Source: Bacteroidales bacterium (GTDB taxonomy: Bacteria; Bacteroidota; Bacteroidia; Bacteroidales; UBA932). Taken from it: a DNA stretch of 38,481 bases. Positions within the stretch are counted from its first letter, which is position 1. Each line of letters opens with the position of its first letter. A program made the position numbers and the translations under genes. The stretch covers positions 1 to 38,481 of the forward strand of contig JAQXJU010000111.1 of assembly GCA_029009115.1 (NCBI GenBank). Direction: 5' to 3'. Under the pieces are notes generated by a model. It was not told where the DNA came from. It made no database searches and saw nothing but the letters and a program-made list of their open reading frames with translations. Shown here in pieces: positions 1 through 8,675 of this stretch.

Positions 1-9
1 TTTTTTGAC

Positions 10-17
10 TATCTTTG
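10..17 (+). promoter_or_regulatory. Putative -7 promoter element of the PUL
   Basis: TATCTTTG followed by C matches the Bacteroidota -7 consensus TAnnTTTGY. The -33 element would lie outside the window. Initiation just downstream would give a leader of about 180 nt before the susC-like start at 204. No other gene is evident in 1-203; the open frame there has no ATG and no recognisable similarity. Confidence 0.5.
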
Positions 18-161
18 CAAGGACGCACCGGCGTCGCCTGACCACAATTAATAACAGTAGAAGAATTAACTTGAAAGTGTCGATTCTTCCGACCGAGCTG
101 ACATTCAGCATCCGCTTTACCTCAGACAGTCCGTTCTCCGGCCTGCCCGTGTCAGTCTTTC

Positions 162-181
162 TTTTAGTAAGTTCACTAAAA
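162..181 (+). other. Small A/T-rich stem-loop in the susC leader
   Basis: TTTTAGT (162-168) and ACTAAAA (175-181) form a perfect 7-bp inverted repeat around a 6-nt loop, about 20 nt before the SusC start. It is followed by A residues, not T, so it is not a terminator for plus-strand transcription. It could be an operator or leader structure, or chance in A/T-rich DNA. Confidence 0.3.
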
Positions 182-203
182 AAACTATCATAAACTTAAT
201 GCA

Positions 204-3200
204 ATGAGAAGATATTTTTATCTGGTATTGACTCTCTTGCCCCTGATGCTGTCCGCTCTGGCATTTGGCCAGTCCAAAGGCATCAAGGTTACCGGCAAGG
301 TGATCGACGACCAGGGATTGCCTCTTCCCGGCATCACGGTCTTCCAGGACGGGAATACCTCCGTCGGAACGATTACCAATGCCGAGGGAGTCTATTCCTT
401 GACAGTCCCTTCCAATGCGGTCCTCATCTATTCCGCTCTCGGTTTTGTCGAGGTTAAGGAGAATGTTGCGGGCCGTTCAGTCATCAACGTCACTCTCCAC
501 GACGAGAAACTCGAACTCGATGCCGCCGAGGTCGTCAGCGTGGGTTACGGTTCCGTGACCCGCAGAGACCTCACAGGTTCCGTATCCAAGGTTGATATGG
601 ACGAACTGATGAAAACGCCTGTGACGAACTTCGACCAGGCTATCCAGGGACGAGTCGCCGGAGTGGTCGTAACGACCTCTGACGGTGCTGTCGGAAGCAG
701 CGCCAACATCGTCATCCGAGGCAACAACTCCCTGACTCAGAGTTCTGCACCTCTTTACGTCATCGACGGATTCCCGACCGAAAGTTCCATGGCCACCTCC
801 CTTAACCCGGCCGACATCCAGAGCATGGACATTCTCAAGGATGCTTCAGCTACCGCCATCTATGGAGCCCGAGGAGCTAACGGAGTTATTGTCATTACGA
901 CCAAACAGGGAACCGAAGGCAAACCCGTAATCAATTTCAATTCCTACTGGACAGCCAACAATCTGGCAAACAAGGTAGAACTGATGGATGCTTACGAGTT
1001 CGTATGCCTGCAGGATGAGTACTATGCGAGCAGGAAGGTTGCGAATATCTATTTGGACGGCTTCGACGAAGCAGGGGAAAAGGTTCACAACTTCTACTCC
1101 CTCGAGGATTACAAGAACACTCCCTTTGCCGACTGGCAAGACCGCATCTACCGCACTGCTCTGACCCAGAACTACAACATATCGCTCAGCGGAGGCAGCA
1201 AGAATGCCGGCAACCGCTACAATGTAGGTCTGTCCGCAACGGATATGGACGGTATCATCGTAAACTCCAACTTCAGCCGCTATCAGGGCAAGATCAATTT
1301 CATCCAGAAGATCGGCAAGATCATTACCGCGGAACTGAATGCGAACTATTCCCGCAGCATTACTTCCGGAACCAATCCGACCAGTGCGCAGCAGAGTTCT
1401 TCCGCTTCCGGGTGGCTGATGTATTCCGTATGGGGCTACCGTCCCGTCAAGCCGCTCTCTGCCGGTGTTATCGACGATGACTGGTTCGACCAGCTCGTGG
1501 ATGAGGAAATATCAGGGTCCAATGACTACCGCTTCAACCCGGCAAAATCTGTACGGAACGAATATCGCAAGACTCTGGTTGACAACTTCAGCGCCAATCT
1601 CGCAGTCAACTTCGATTTCACTGATGCCCTGCGTCTGCGCATTACCGGCGGTTACAATGCCTACAACAGCCGCAACGAGCAGTTCAACGGCACCGAGACA
1701 TATACCGGTTATCCCGCATCTTCTTCGGGACTGGGAGTAAACGGAGCCATATACTGGACCGACCGTACTTCCTGGGTGAACGAAAACACCCTGACCTGGA
1801 ACAAGACCATCCGCAGGCACCACCACCTCAATATTCTCGCCGGTATCACCTTCCAGGGAGAGAACAGGTCTTACCGCGGCGTCAAGGCAATCCGTATGAC
1901 CAATGAGACCCTCGGTCTGAACGGGTTGCATACCGGTACCTATCAGCCGGTTACTCCCTGGCAGAGAGACTGGACGATGATGTCCTATCTCGCCAGACTG
2001 AACTATAACTACAAGTACAAATACTATCTTACGGCTTCGTTCCGTGCCGACGGATCCTCGAAATTCCCCAAAGCGAACCGCTGGGGCTTCTTCCCATCGG
2101 CATCCTTTGCCTGGAACTTCAACCGTGAAGACATAATGAAGCAGTTCAACTGGCTCAGTAACGGAAAGATCCGTATGTCCTGGGGACAGACCGGTAACAA
2201 CCGTACCGATACCCCCTACGATTTCTATGCGCAGATTACAACCCTGCCCGGCTCGACCGAATCTCTCGACTATGTATTCGATGGAAGCTATGTGCCCGGA
2301 TATTTCCCCAGCAATATGGCAAATGACCTGCTGAAGTGGGAAACCACCGTCCAGACCGACATCGGACTTGACCTGGGCTTCTTCGAGAACAGAATCAAGA
2401 TGACGGCCGACTACTACTCCAAGAGCACTTACGACCTGCTGCTGATGGCAACCCTGCCTGCCTCTTCGGGATACACCTCGGCAATGGTTAACATCGGCTC
2501 GATGCGCAACCGCGGATTCGAGTTCTCGCTCGATCTCATTCCGGTCAAGACCAGAGACTTCGAGTGGGCTTTCAATATGAACATCGCTTTCAACCGGAAC
2601 AAGGTAATGGCCCTGACGAACAACCAGTATTCGCTGCTCAGCCCTGTCAAGTGGGATACCCGCTTCGATGCCCAGTATCCTTACATCACCCAGGTTGGCA
2701 AGCCTTCCGGAATGATGTACGGATATATCTATGAAGGAACCTACAAGGCTGATGATTTTGCCGGCAATTCGCTCAAGGACGGCGTTCCCTATATGAGTTC
2801 AGTCGGGCGTTCAAGTACCCGTCCCGGAGATCCCAAGTACCGCGATGTGAATGACGACGGAGTCATCGACGACAACGACCGCACAATCATAGGCTGCGGC
2901 CAGCCCCTGCATACCGGAGGATTCGGCAGCAACTTCAACTACCGCAACTTCGACCTTAGTTTCTTCTTCAACTGGAGCTACGGCAACGACGTGCTGAATG
3001 CAAACAGGCTCATCTTTGAAAATGCCAGCGTCGGAGACCTGAACCAGTTCAAGAGTATGACAAATCGCTTCAACGAGCAGACTAACCCCAATTCAGACAT
3101 CCCCAGGATGCTTGCCCAGGGTATGTTCGTGTATTCGTCAAGAGTCGTCGAGGACGCTTCCTTCCTCAGGCTGAAGAACATTTCCCTCGGGTACACCTTC

Positions 3201-3398
3201 CCGAAGAGCACTCTTCAGAGAATACGCTGCTCGAAGCTGCGCGTTTATGTTTCCGCCGAGAACCTTTGGACACTGACCGGATATTCCGGACCGGATCCCG
3301 AGGTTTCAACCCGTAATTCCGTACTGACGCCAGGTTTTGACTGGTCTGCATATCCGCGGGCCTGGGGCGTCACCGGAGGATTGTCAATGACCTTCTAA
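204..3398 (+). CDS. susC: SusC/RagA-family TonB-dependent outer membrane transporter
   Basis: This is the outer membrane channel of the PUL, importing oligosaccharides with energy from TonB. A signal peptide occupies about residues 1-22. A carboxypeptidase-regulatory-like beta-sandwich domain follows (about 27-100), then the family hallmark V-x-V-G-Y-G...D-L-T-G-S-V (about 111-127) and a plug domain (about 120-235) with V-I-R-G and G-A-R-G-A-N-G-V-I-V-I-T-T. The rest is a 22-strand-type barrel ending in an aromatic residue (S-M-T-F). At 1064 residues the length is typical. The susD-like gene starts 12 nt downstream, the invariant SusCD pairing. Family assignment is very secure; the substrate is inferred only from neighbours. 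Confidence 0.97.
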   Translation: MRRYFYLVLTLLPLMLSALAFGQSKGIKVTGKVIDDQGLPLPGITVFQDGNTSVGTITNAEGVYSLTVPSNAVLIYSALGFVEVKENVAGRSVINVTLHDEKLELDAAEVVSVGYGSVTRRDLTGSVSKVDMDELMKTPVTNFDQAIQGRVAGVVVTTSDGAVGSSANIVIRGNNSLTQSSAPLYVIDGFPTESSMATSLNPADIQSMDILKDASATAIYGARGANGVIVITTKQGTEGKPVINFNSYWTANNLANKVELMDAYEFVCLQDEYYASRKVANIYLDGFDEAGEKVHNFYSLEDYKNTPFADWQDRIYRTALTQNYNISLSGGSKNAGNRYNVGLSATDMDGIIVNSNFSRYQGKINFIQKIGKIITAELNANYSRSITSGTNPTSAQQSSSASGWLMYSVWGYRPVKPLSAGVIDDDWFDQLVDEEISGSNDYRFNPAKSVRNEYRKTLVDNFSANLAVNFDFTDALRLRITGGYNAYNSRNEQFNGTETYTGYPASSSGLGVNGAIYWTDRTSWVNENTLTWNKTIRRHHHLNILAGITFQGENRSYRGVKAIRMTNETLGLNGLHTGTYQPVTPWQRDWTMMSYLARLNYNYKYKYYLTASFRADGSSKFPKANRWGFFPSASFAWNFNREDIMKQFNWLSNGKIRMSWGQTGNNRTDTPYDFYAQITTLPGSTESLDYVFDGSYVPGYFPSNMANDLLKWETTVQTDIGLDLGFFENRIKMTADYYSKSTYDLLLMATLPASSGYTSAMVNIGSMRNRGFEFSLDLIPVKTRDFEWAFNMNIAFNRNKVMALTNNQYSLLSPVKWDTRFDAQYPYITQVGKPSGMMYGYIYEGTYKADDFAGNSLKDGVPYMSSVGRSSTRPGDPKYRDVNDDGVIDDNDRTIIGCGQPLHTGGFGSNFNYRNFDLSFFFNWSYGNDVLNANRLIFENASVGDLNQFKSMTNRFNEQTNPNSDIPRMLAQGMFVYSSRVVEDASFLRLKNISLGYTFPKSTLQRIRCSKLRVYVSAENLWTLTGYSGPDPEVSTRNSVLTPGFDWSAYPRAWGVTGGLSMTF

Positions 3399-3410
3399 TT
3401 CGAGCGTGAA

Positions 3411-5135
3411 ATGAAAAAGACATTTATAATTCCTATTCTTGCCGCGCTGGTCGCAGTGCCTTCCTGCAATTTCCTTGACAAGGAACCTCAGGTCATCTGC
3501 TCCGATACTTTCTACAAGACGGATACCGAGGCCCTCTACGGCCTTGCCGGTGTTTACGGCGTCATCAACAGCCTGCAACTCTACGGACTTGCCTATTCCC
3601 TGCATCTGTCCGGGATTGATGACCTCTGTTACTACAATCGCGCTACATCCAACAGTTTTTCAGATTTCTACCAGCACGACGCATCCACAGCAGATGTTTA
3701 CAACGCCTGGGTGTGGTTGTACAAAGGCATCAAGAATGCCAATGAGTTCATCGATGCAATGAATAATTCGGAACTCGAGGACGGCAAGACCCTTTCCAAT
3801 GAGGCAAGGTTCCTGCGCGCATACTATCATTTCCTTCTTGCCCAGGCCTGGGGAGACGTTCCCCTGAGGTCCTCGTCGGTCAAGTCTTATGACAAGACCA
3901 ATCTGGCGGCTACTCCCCAGTTGGATGTGCTCCAATGGGCTGCCGACGAGATGGAGGCCTGCCTGCCCGGACTTTTGGAAGAAACAGAACACGCACCTTC
4001 GCGTGTCTGCCGCACGACCGCTCAGGGCATTCTTGCCAGAGTTTACCTATTTATGGCTGGTGAAAGCGTCAAAGGTGGTGACAAGAAGTCACTTTTCGCC
4101 AAGGCAAAGTATTTTGCCGGTAAGGTAATCCAGAGCGGCAAGCATACTCTGAATCCAGATTACGACCAGGTCTTCATCAATATGATTTCCGACAAGTACG
4201 ACAAGACTTACAACGAGTCGATGTGGGAAGCCGACTTTATCGGAGACCGTTCCTCGGCAGATCGTTTTACCAATGGCACCATAGGTTGTATGATAGGATT
4301 GCAGAGTACTTCAATCGAGGATATCAGCGAACTTGCCTGCAATTACTCGTACGGGCAGTTCAACGGTTCGCTTAAGCTTTGGGACCTGTACTGGGCTACC
4401 GACAGGACAGAGGAAGAAGACAGGCTCGCGGTCGTTACCGACAAGCGTCAGGAATGGAACCTGCCTCCCTACAATTATGCCGGTTACACAGGAAGCGCGA
4501 GCGTCTATCCTTACGGCGGAGATGCTACGATGGGCAAGCCCCGCAACAGTAAGGACCGTACACCCTATCATATAACCAAAAACAATATCACCACGACCAC
4601 CAACGAGGATCCGCTCCTGGTGCCCGGTAACCGCAACTGCGGGAAATGGCGCCGCGAAACTGCCTATGAGCCTTGCAGCACCGTTGCCAAGGCCCAGTTC
4701 ACGCAAATCAATTTCCCGATTCTCCGCTATTCGGACGTGCTTCTTATGTTCGCCGAAGCCGACCTTGAAAGCAGCGGTGCCGTTTCGGACAGCGCATACA
4801 ACTGTGTGAAACTGGTCCGTGACCGTGCGGATATCGAGACCCGTCCGGCTTCCTCTTACGATGTCGAATCTTTCCGTCAGCTGGTCAGAAACGAGCGTGG
4901 CAGAGAGCTTTGCTTTGAGGCTGTCCGCAAATACGACCTGATCCGCTGGGGAATCTTCACCGATGCGATGAAGGACTACAACAGATATTCCGGGGATACC
5001 CGCTGGTCGGAAGTGGGAACCACGCAGTATGCGCTCAAGATGTCATCCTCGGTCAAGCCACAGCACGTCCTTCTTCCGATTCCGACTATAGAACTTGGCG
5101 TGAATACTTTACTCAAACAAAACGAACTCTGGTAG
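3411..5135 (+). CDS. susD: SusD/RagB-family nutrient-binding outer membrane lipoprotein
   Basis: This is the surface lid protein that binds glycan and sits on the SusC barrel. It starts with a lipoprotein signal peptide ending V-P-S-C (Cys 19), followed by N-F-L-D-K-E-P, the usual SusD mature start. The helical TPR-like core is visible as A-R-F-L-R-A-Y-Y-H-F-L-L-A-Q-A-W-G-D-V-P (about 130-150). The C-terminal half carries the family signature L-R-Y-S-D-V-L-L-M-F-A-E-A and R-N-E-R-G-R-E-L-C-F-E. The 574-residue length is normal. Its stop is one base before the next start, so translation is probably coupled with the downstream binding protein. Confidence 0.96.
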   Translation: MKKTFIIPILAALVAVPSCNFLDKEPQVICSDTFYKTDTEALYGLAGVYGVINSLQLYGLAYSLHLSGIDDLCYYNRATSNSFSDFYQHDASTADVYNAWVWLYKGIKNANEFIDAMNNSELEDGKTLSNEARFLRAYYHFLLAQAWGDVPLRSSSVKSYDKTNLAATPQLDVLQWAADEMEACLPGLLEETEHAPSRVCRTTAQGILARVYLFMAGESVKGGDKKSLFAKAKYFAGKVIQSGKHTLNPDYDQVFINMISDKYDKTYNESMWEADFIGDRSSADRFTNGTIGCMIGLQSTSIEDISELACNYSYGQFNGSLKLWDLYWATDRTEEEDRLAVVTDKRQEWNLPPYNYAGYTGSASVYPYGGDATMGKPRNSKDRTPYHITKNNITTTTNEDPLLVPGNRNCGKWRRETAYEPCSTVAKAQFTQINFPILRYSDVLLMFAEADLESSGAVSDSAYNCVKLVRDRADIETRPASSYDVESFRQLVRNERGRELCFEAVRKYDLIRWGIFTDAMKDYNRYSGDTRWSEVGTTQYALKMSSSVKPQHVLLPIPTIELGVNTLLKQNELW

Positions 5136-5136
5136 T

Positions 5137-6111
5137 ATGAGATTGAATATCAAATATATGTCACTATCGGCTCTTGCTGCAGTAATCCTTGCGGCAGGAT
5201 GCTCCCAGGGGATAGATTACCCTGTGACCTACAATGTCACCCTTGATCCCGGAAACAGCTATATTGCCGGCGAACCGGTTCGATTCAACATTTCCGGTGA
5301 TGTTGACAATCTTGTGTTTTACAGCGGAGAAATCAATCATCAGTATCTCTACAAAGACCGTTTCAGCGTTTCTCCAGAGGAAATCAACAGTGTAAAGTTG
5401 CATATTGACTACCAGCCCCGCAACGGGTACGCCAACGGACTCAGTGTGTACATTACCGATTCTTTCGACGGTCTGTCGGGTGATTATGAGACAGATACCA
5501 CTATGATCGGCAAGATGGTCCGCGAAGGAATGCCCGGATGGAACCAGTTGGAATACAATGAAGGTCCCTCGACGGTCTGGACTTCGCAGGAATACGACAT
5601 CAGCGCTTATGCCTCCAACTTCGTGCTGGCATTCCACTGGCATCCTGTGCTCGGCACTTCTGCGCAGCGTCACTATTGGCTGAACGGAGCGATAACCGCC
5701 GATATCAAGGGCGCCCCTGCATCCACTACCGATTTTACGGGAATAGACTGGGAAGCAATAATGCTGAACCCGGAATATACGCAAGGCTATTACACCCTCT
5801 CGGGCAATCCCGGATTCAATACTACAAAACCCTCTACTGCCGCCATTATGATTAACGGCTGTTTGGGACTCGGCGGAGGACCCGACTATGCACATAACGG
5901 ATGGATCTTTACCAAGAAGATGGCTCTCACATCGATTTCCAACGATACCGGAATTGCAGTCAAGAATCTTCAGACATATATGGACCGTTATGAGTATGTT
6001 TTCGAGCAGCCCGGCGTATATACCGTTACCTTTGTTGGTATCAACGACAATGTAGAAGGTTCTTCGAAGAAAGTGAAGCAGTTGACTGTCAATATCTTCC
6101 CTAACCTCTAA
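5137..6111 (+). CDS. DUF5017-type lipoprotein, probable surface glycan-binding protein
   Basis: This lipoprotein has the lipobox L-A-A-G-C (Cys 22). The mature N-terminus runs through a beta-rich segment with A-G-E-P-V-R-F-N-I-S-G and V-F-Y-S-G-E, which I recognise as the pattern of DUF5017 proteins encoded right after SusD. No catalytic motif is apparent. Position and lipidation suggest a SusE/F-like surface protein that holds polysaccharide before import; this is inference. The sequence is rich in aromatic residues (W and Y), which suits carbohydrate binding. The gene lies one base after the susD-like stop and 6 nt before the next gene. Confidence 0.8.
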   Translation: MRLNIKYMSLSALAAVILAAGCSQGIDYPVTYNVTLDPGNSYIAGEPVRFNISGDVDNLVFYSGEINHQYLYKDRFSVSPEEINSVKLHIDYQPRNGYANGLSVYITDSFDGLSGDYETDTTMIGKMVREGMPGWNQLEYNEGPSTVWTSQEYDISAYASNFVLAFHWHPVLGTSAQRHYWLNGAITADIKGAPASTTDFTGIDWEAIMLNPEYTQGYYTLSGNPGFNTTKPSTAAIMINGCLGLGGGPDYAHNGWIFTKKMALTSISNDTGIAVKNLQTYMDRYEYVFEQPGVYTVTFVGINDNVEGSSKKVKQLTVNIFPNL

Positions 6112-6117
6112 AACAGG

Positions 6118-8652
6118 ATGACGATGAAATTGCACCATATTATCACCAACGCTTTGCTCTGCCTCTGCGCTTCCGCAGCCCTCTTGTCCTGCACGGACAA
6201 GCAGGAACTCGAATCGCAGATTGCAGACCTCGAAAAGCGAGTGGACGACCTCAACGAGATTGTTTCCACAACAAACGCAAACAATATAGCTCTCAAGGCC
6301 CTGCTCGATACAAAGACTCTAATCCTGTCGCACGAAATCACTTCCGACGGAGTGCGCCTTTCTCTGTCCGACGGCTCCACAGTCGAAATTTTCTATGGCA
6401 AGACAGCTCCATGGGTGGTTCCTGTCCTCGGTATCGATACCGAAGGCCGTTGGATCGTCTCGCTCGACGGTGGCGAAACCTTCGACTACGTGAAGAAGAC
6501 CTCCAACATACACGACGGCGACGGCGCATCCGCTCTCATCGGCATTGACAAGGAGGGCTACTGGACCATTTCCTTCGATGAAGGCAAGACCACGGAAAGG
6601 ATTCTTGACGAAAACGGATCTCCCATCAGCGCAAACGATGCCAAGCAGGTTGCCGGCAAGTATTCTTTCTTCAAGAGCGTAACCTATGACCCTGCGGCCG
6701 GAGAGATGGTATTCAACCTTATGAACGGACAGTCCATTTCGGTTCCCGTACTTGAAACCTTCTTCGTAAAGGCAGTCGGATACAAGGAGAACACCCCTAT
6801 TTACCGTTCCGAGGTCAAGGCCTACCTTGTAGAGACCTCCGAACTCGCCAATGCAGTATTCAGCGGCCCCGAGGGATGGGGAGCGGTCCTGGAAGACAGC
6901 GAAATCCGCATAACCGCGCCCGCCGAGGCTCCGGCAGGGGAGTACACGATTTCCCTGCTCGCCGTTTCGACAAAAGGATATCTGCGCCGCTACGACTATA
7001 CATTCATCCTCCAGAAGCAGACCATCGACGAAATCGGGTGCAAGATATGGGCGGACTTTGCCGCGGCCAGCCCCGATAATATTCTCCTAGACTACTCTTA
7101 TGCAGGATATCACCACGGAGAAGAAGCCCCTGCGGATGTCTATACGCTCGGATACAAGGTATATGACGTAACAGACTACGGTGCCGTTGCCAATGACGGC
7201 AAATCCGACCGCGAAGCCTTCCTTAACTGTGTCAAGGCTGCTCTCGGAGTGAACTTCTCGGTCGAGGACAGGTACATCGTATTTGATGCCAAGCCCAAGG
7301 CAAACGCAATAATCTATTTCCCCGAAGGAGATTTCATCTTGCACACCAGCGCGGATGACTCTGAGAACTATTCCAGGGAGATAATGATTCGCTCGGGGAA
7401 CATTGTCCTGAAGGGAGCTGGACGCGACAAGACCCGCATTGTGATGCAGGACCCCAATCTCCCTGCCAACGAGGAGATGTACTCATCGCCTGTGATGCTC
7501 TCGTTCCGCAACTGGAGCGGCCTGTCGGATTTTGCAACCCCCGTCGAAGTGACTGCTGATGCTCCAAAGGGAGGGTTCAGCGTAAAGGTCAACTCCACCG
7601 CCGGAATGAAGGCAGGCGACTGGGTATGCCTGTGGGCCGAAGTTTCCGATTCGGACTATATCGCCGCCGAACTTGCTCCTTATGAGGCCAAAGCCGAGTG
7701 GGATATCTCCAAGCTTGTCTATATCTACGACTACCACCAGATCAAGTCGATAGAAAACGGCGAGGTCACCTTCGTGGAGCCTCTGATGCACGCAGTAGAT
7801 GCGAGCCGCAAGTTTATGATAAAGAACTACCCGCATTACGAGAATGTGGGGGTCGAGGACATTACCTTTGCGGCAAATGCAAAGCACGATTTCCTGCACC
7901 ACGGTTCGTGGGAGGATGACGGCGGCTTCAAGCCCCTGACCTTTATGCGCTGCGTCAATTCCTGGGTCCGCAGGTGCGACTTCGAAAGCACTTCCGAGGC
8001 AATGACCTTCCACACGAGCGCCAACTGTTCCGGTTACGACTGCCGATTCACCGGCTGGAGAGGTCACGCGTCCATGCGTTCGGCTAACTCTTCACGAATA
8101 TTCATCGGCGCCACCCAGGACCGTACCAAGGGCCCTGTCGGAACCGGCAATCCTCAGTATTCCGCGGGTACTATGCTTGAAAATGCAGGGCAGTTCCACG
8201 CCGTCGGAGTCAACGGTCCCACTATGGGTACCGTAATCTGGCGCAACCTCTGGGGTGACGACGCCTGCTTCGAAGCCCACGCAGACCAGTGCCGCGCAAC
8301 TCTTATCGACTGCTGCAAGGGCGGATGGATGGAATATCGCCAGGGTGGCGGGACGGCAGCTCTGCCCAACCATCTGGCCGACCTTACCATCTGGAATTTC
8401 GAGGCCACGACGAACCACAAGGCGAATTACACTTCCGACGGAACCATGCTGTGGTGGGCAACTGGAAGCAGGAGTATCAATTTCCTGCCGCCCATCATCG
8501 TAGGCTTCCACGGAGGCAACTGCCTGTTCAACCCCTCCTCGGTTGTAGTTGACGACAGCCACGGTACTCCGGTAAGCCCCGAGTCTCTGTATGAGGCCCA
8601 GCTCGTAAAGCGCCTCGGTGCCGTTCCCGCCTGGCTGAATTCACTGAAATAA
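6118..8652 (+). CDS. DUF4988/DUF4955-type lipoprotein with beta-helix, possible polysaccharide lyase
   Basis: The signal peptide ends A-L-L-S-C (Cys 25). A short coiled coil (about 28-60) is followed by a DUF4988-like module with two W-containing repeats, G-I-D-T-E-G-R-W (about 105-112) and G-I-D-K-E-G-Y-W (about 142-149). From about residue 347 the motif V-Y-D-V-T-D-Y-G-A-V-A-N-D-G-K-S-D marks the start of a pectate-lyase-3-type right-handed beta-helix, and the rest has the size of DUF4955 proteins. From memory, the Bacteroides chondroitin/hyaluronan lyase founding family PL29 belongs to this architecture; I could not check this. An in-frame ATG at 6124 is an equally plausible start. It probably acts at the cell surface. 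Confidence 0.78.
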   Translation: MTMKLHHIITNALLCLCASAALLSCTDKQELESQIADLEKRVDDLNEIVSTTNANNIALKALLDTKTLILSHEITSDGVRLSLSDGSTVEIFYGKTAPWVVPVLGIDTEGRWIVSLDGGETFDYVKKTSNIHDGDGASALIGIDKEGYWTISFDEGKTTERILDENGSPISANDAKQVAGKYSFFKSVTYDPAAGEMVFNLMNGQSISVPVLETFFVKAVGYKENTPIYRSEVKAYLVETSELANAVFSGPEGWGAVLEDSEIRITAPAEAPAGEYTISLLAVSTKGYLRRYDYTFILQKQTIDEIGCKIWADFAAASPDNILLDYSYAGYHHGEEAPADVYTLGYKVYDVTDYGAVANDGKSDREAFLNCVKAALGVNFSVEDRYIVFDAKPKANAIIYFPEGDFILHTSADDSENYSREIMIRSGNIVLKGAGRDKTRIVMQDPNLPANEEMYSSPVMLSFRNWSGLSDFATPVEVTADAPKGGFSVKVNSTAGMKAGDWVCLWAEVSDSDYIAAELAPYEAKAEWDISKLVYIYDYHQIKSIENGEVTFVEPLMHAVDASRKFMIKNYPHYENVGVEDITFAANAKHDFLHHGSWEDDGGFKPLTFMRCVNSWVRRCDFESTSEAMTFHTSANCSGYDCRFTGWRGHASMRSANSSRIFIGATQDRTKGPVGTGNPQYSAGTMLENAGQFHAVGVNGPTMGTVIWRNLWGDDACFEAHADQCRATLIDCCKGGWMEYRQGGGTAALPNHLADLTIWNFEATTNHKANYTSDGTMLWWATGSRSINFLPPIIVGFHGGNCLFNPSSVVVDDSHGTPVSPESLYEAQLVKRLGAVPAWLNSLK

Positions 8653-8675
8653 AGAATAATAAATAGATACACGAT

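Noticed and set aside
5..193. 62-residue open frame ahead of the susC-like gene
   Set aside because: It starts at TTG inside the promoter-like motif, has no ATG, no recognisable similarity and a composition unlike the neighbouring genes. It is better explained as leader.
5164..6138. 324-residue minus-strand frame opposite the DUF5017-type gene
   Set aside because: It mirrors the coordinates of a recognisable lipoprotein gene in an operon and has no family-like features; it is a shadow frame.
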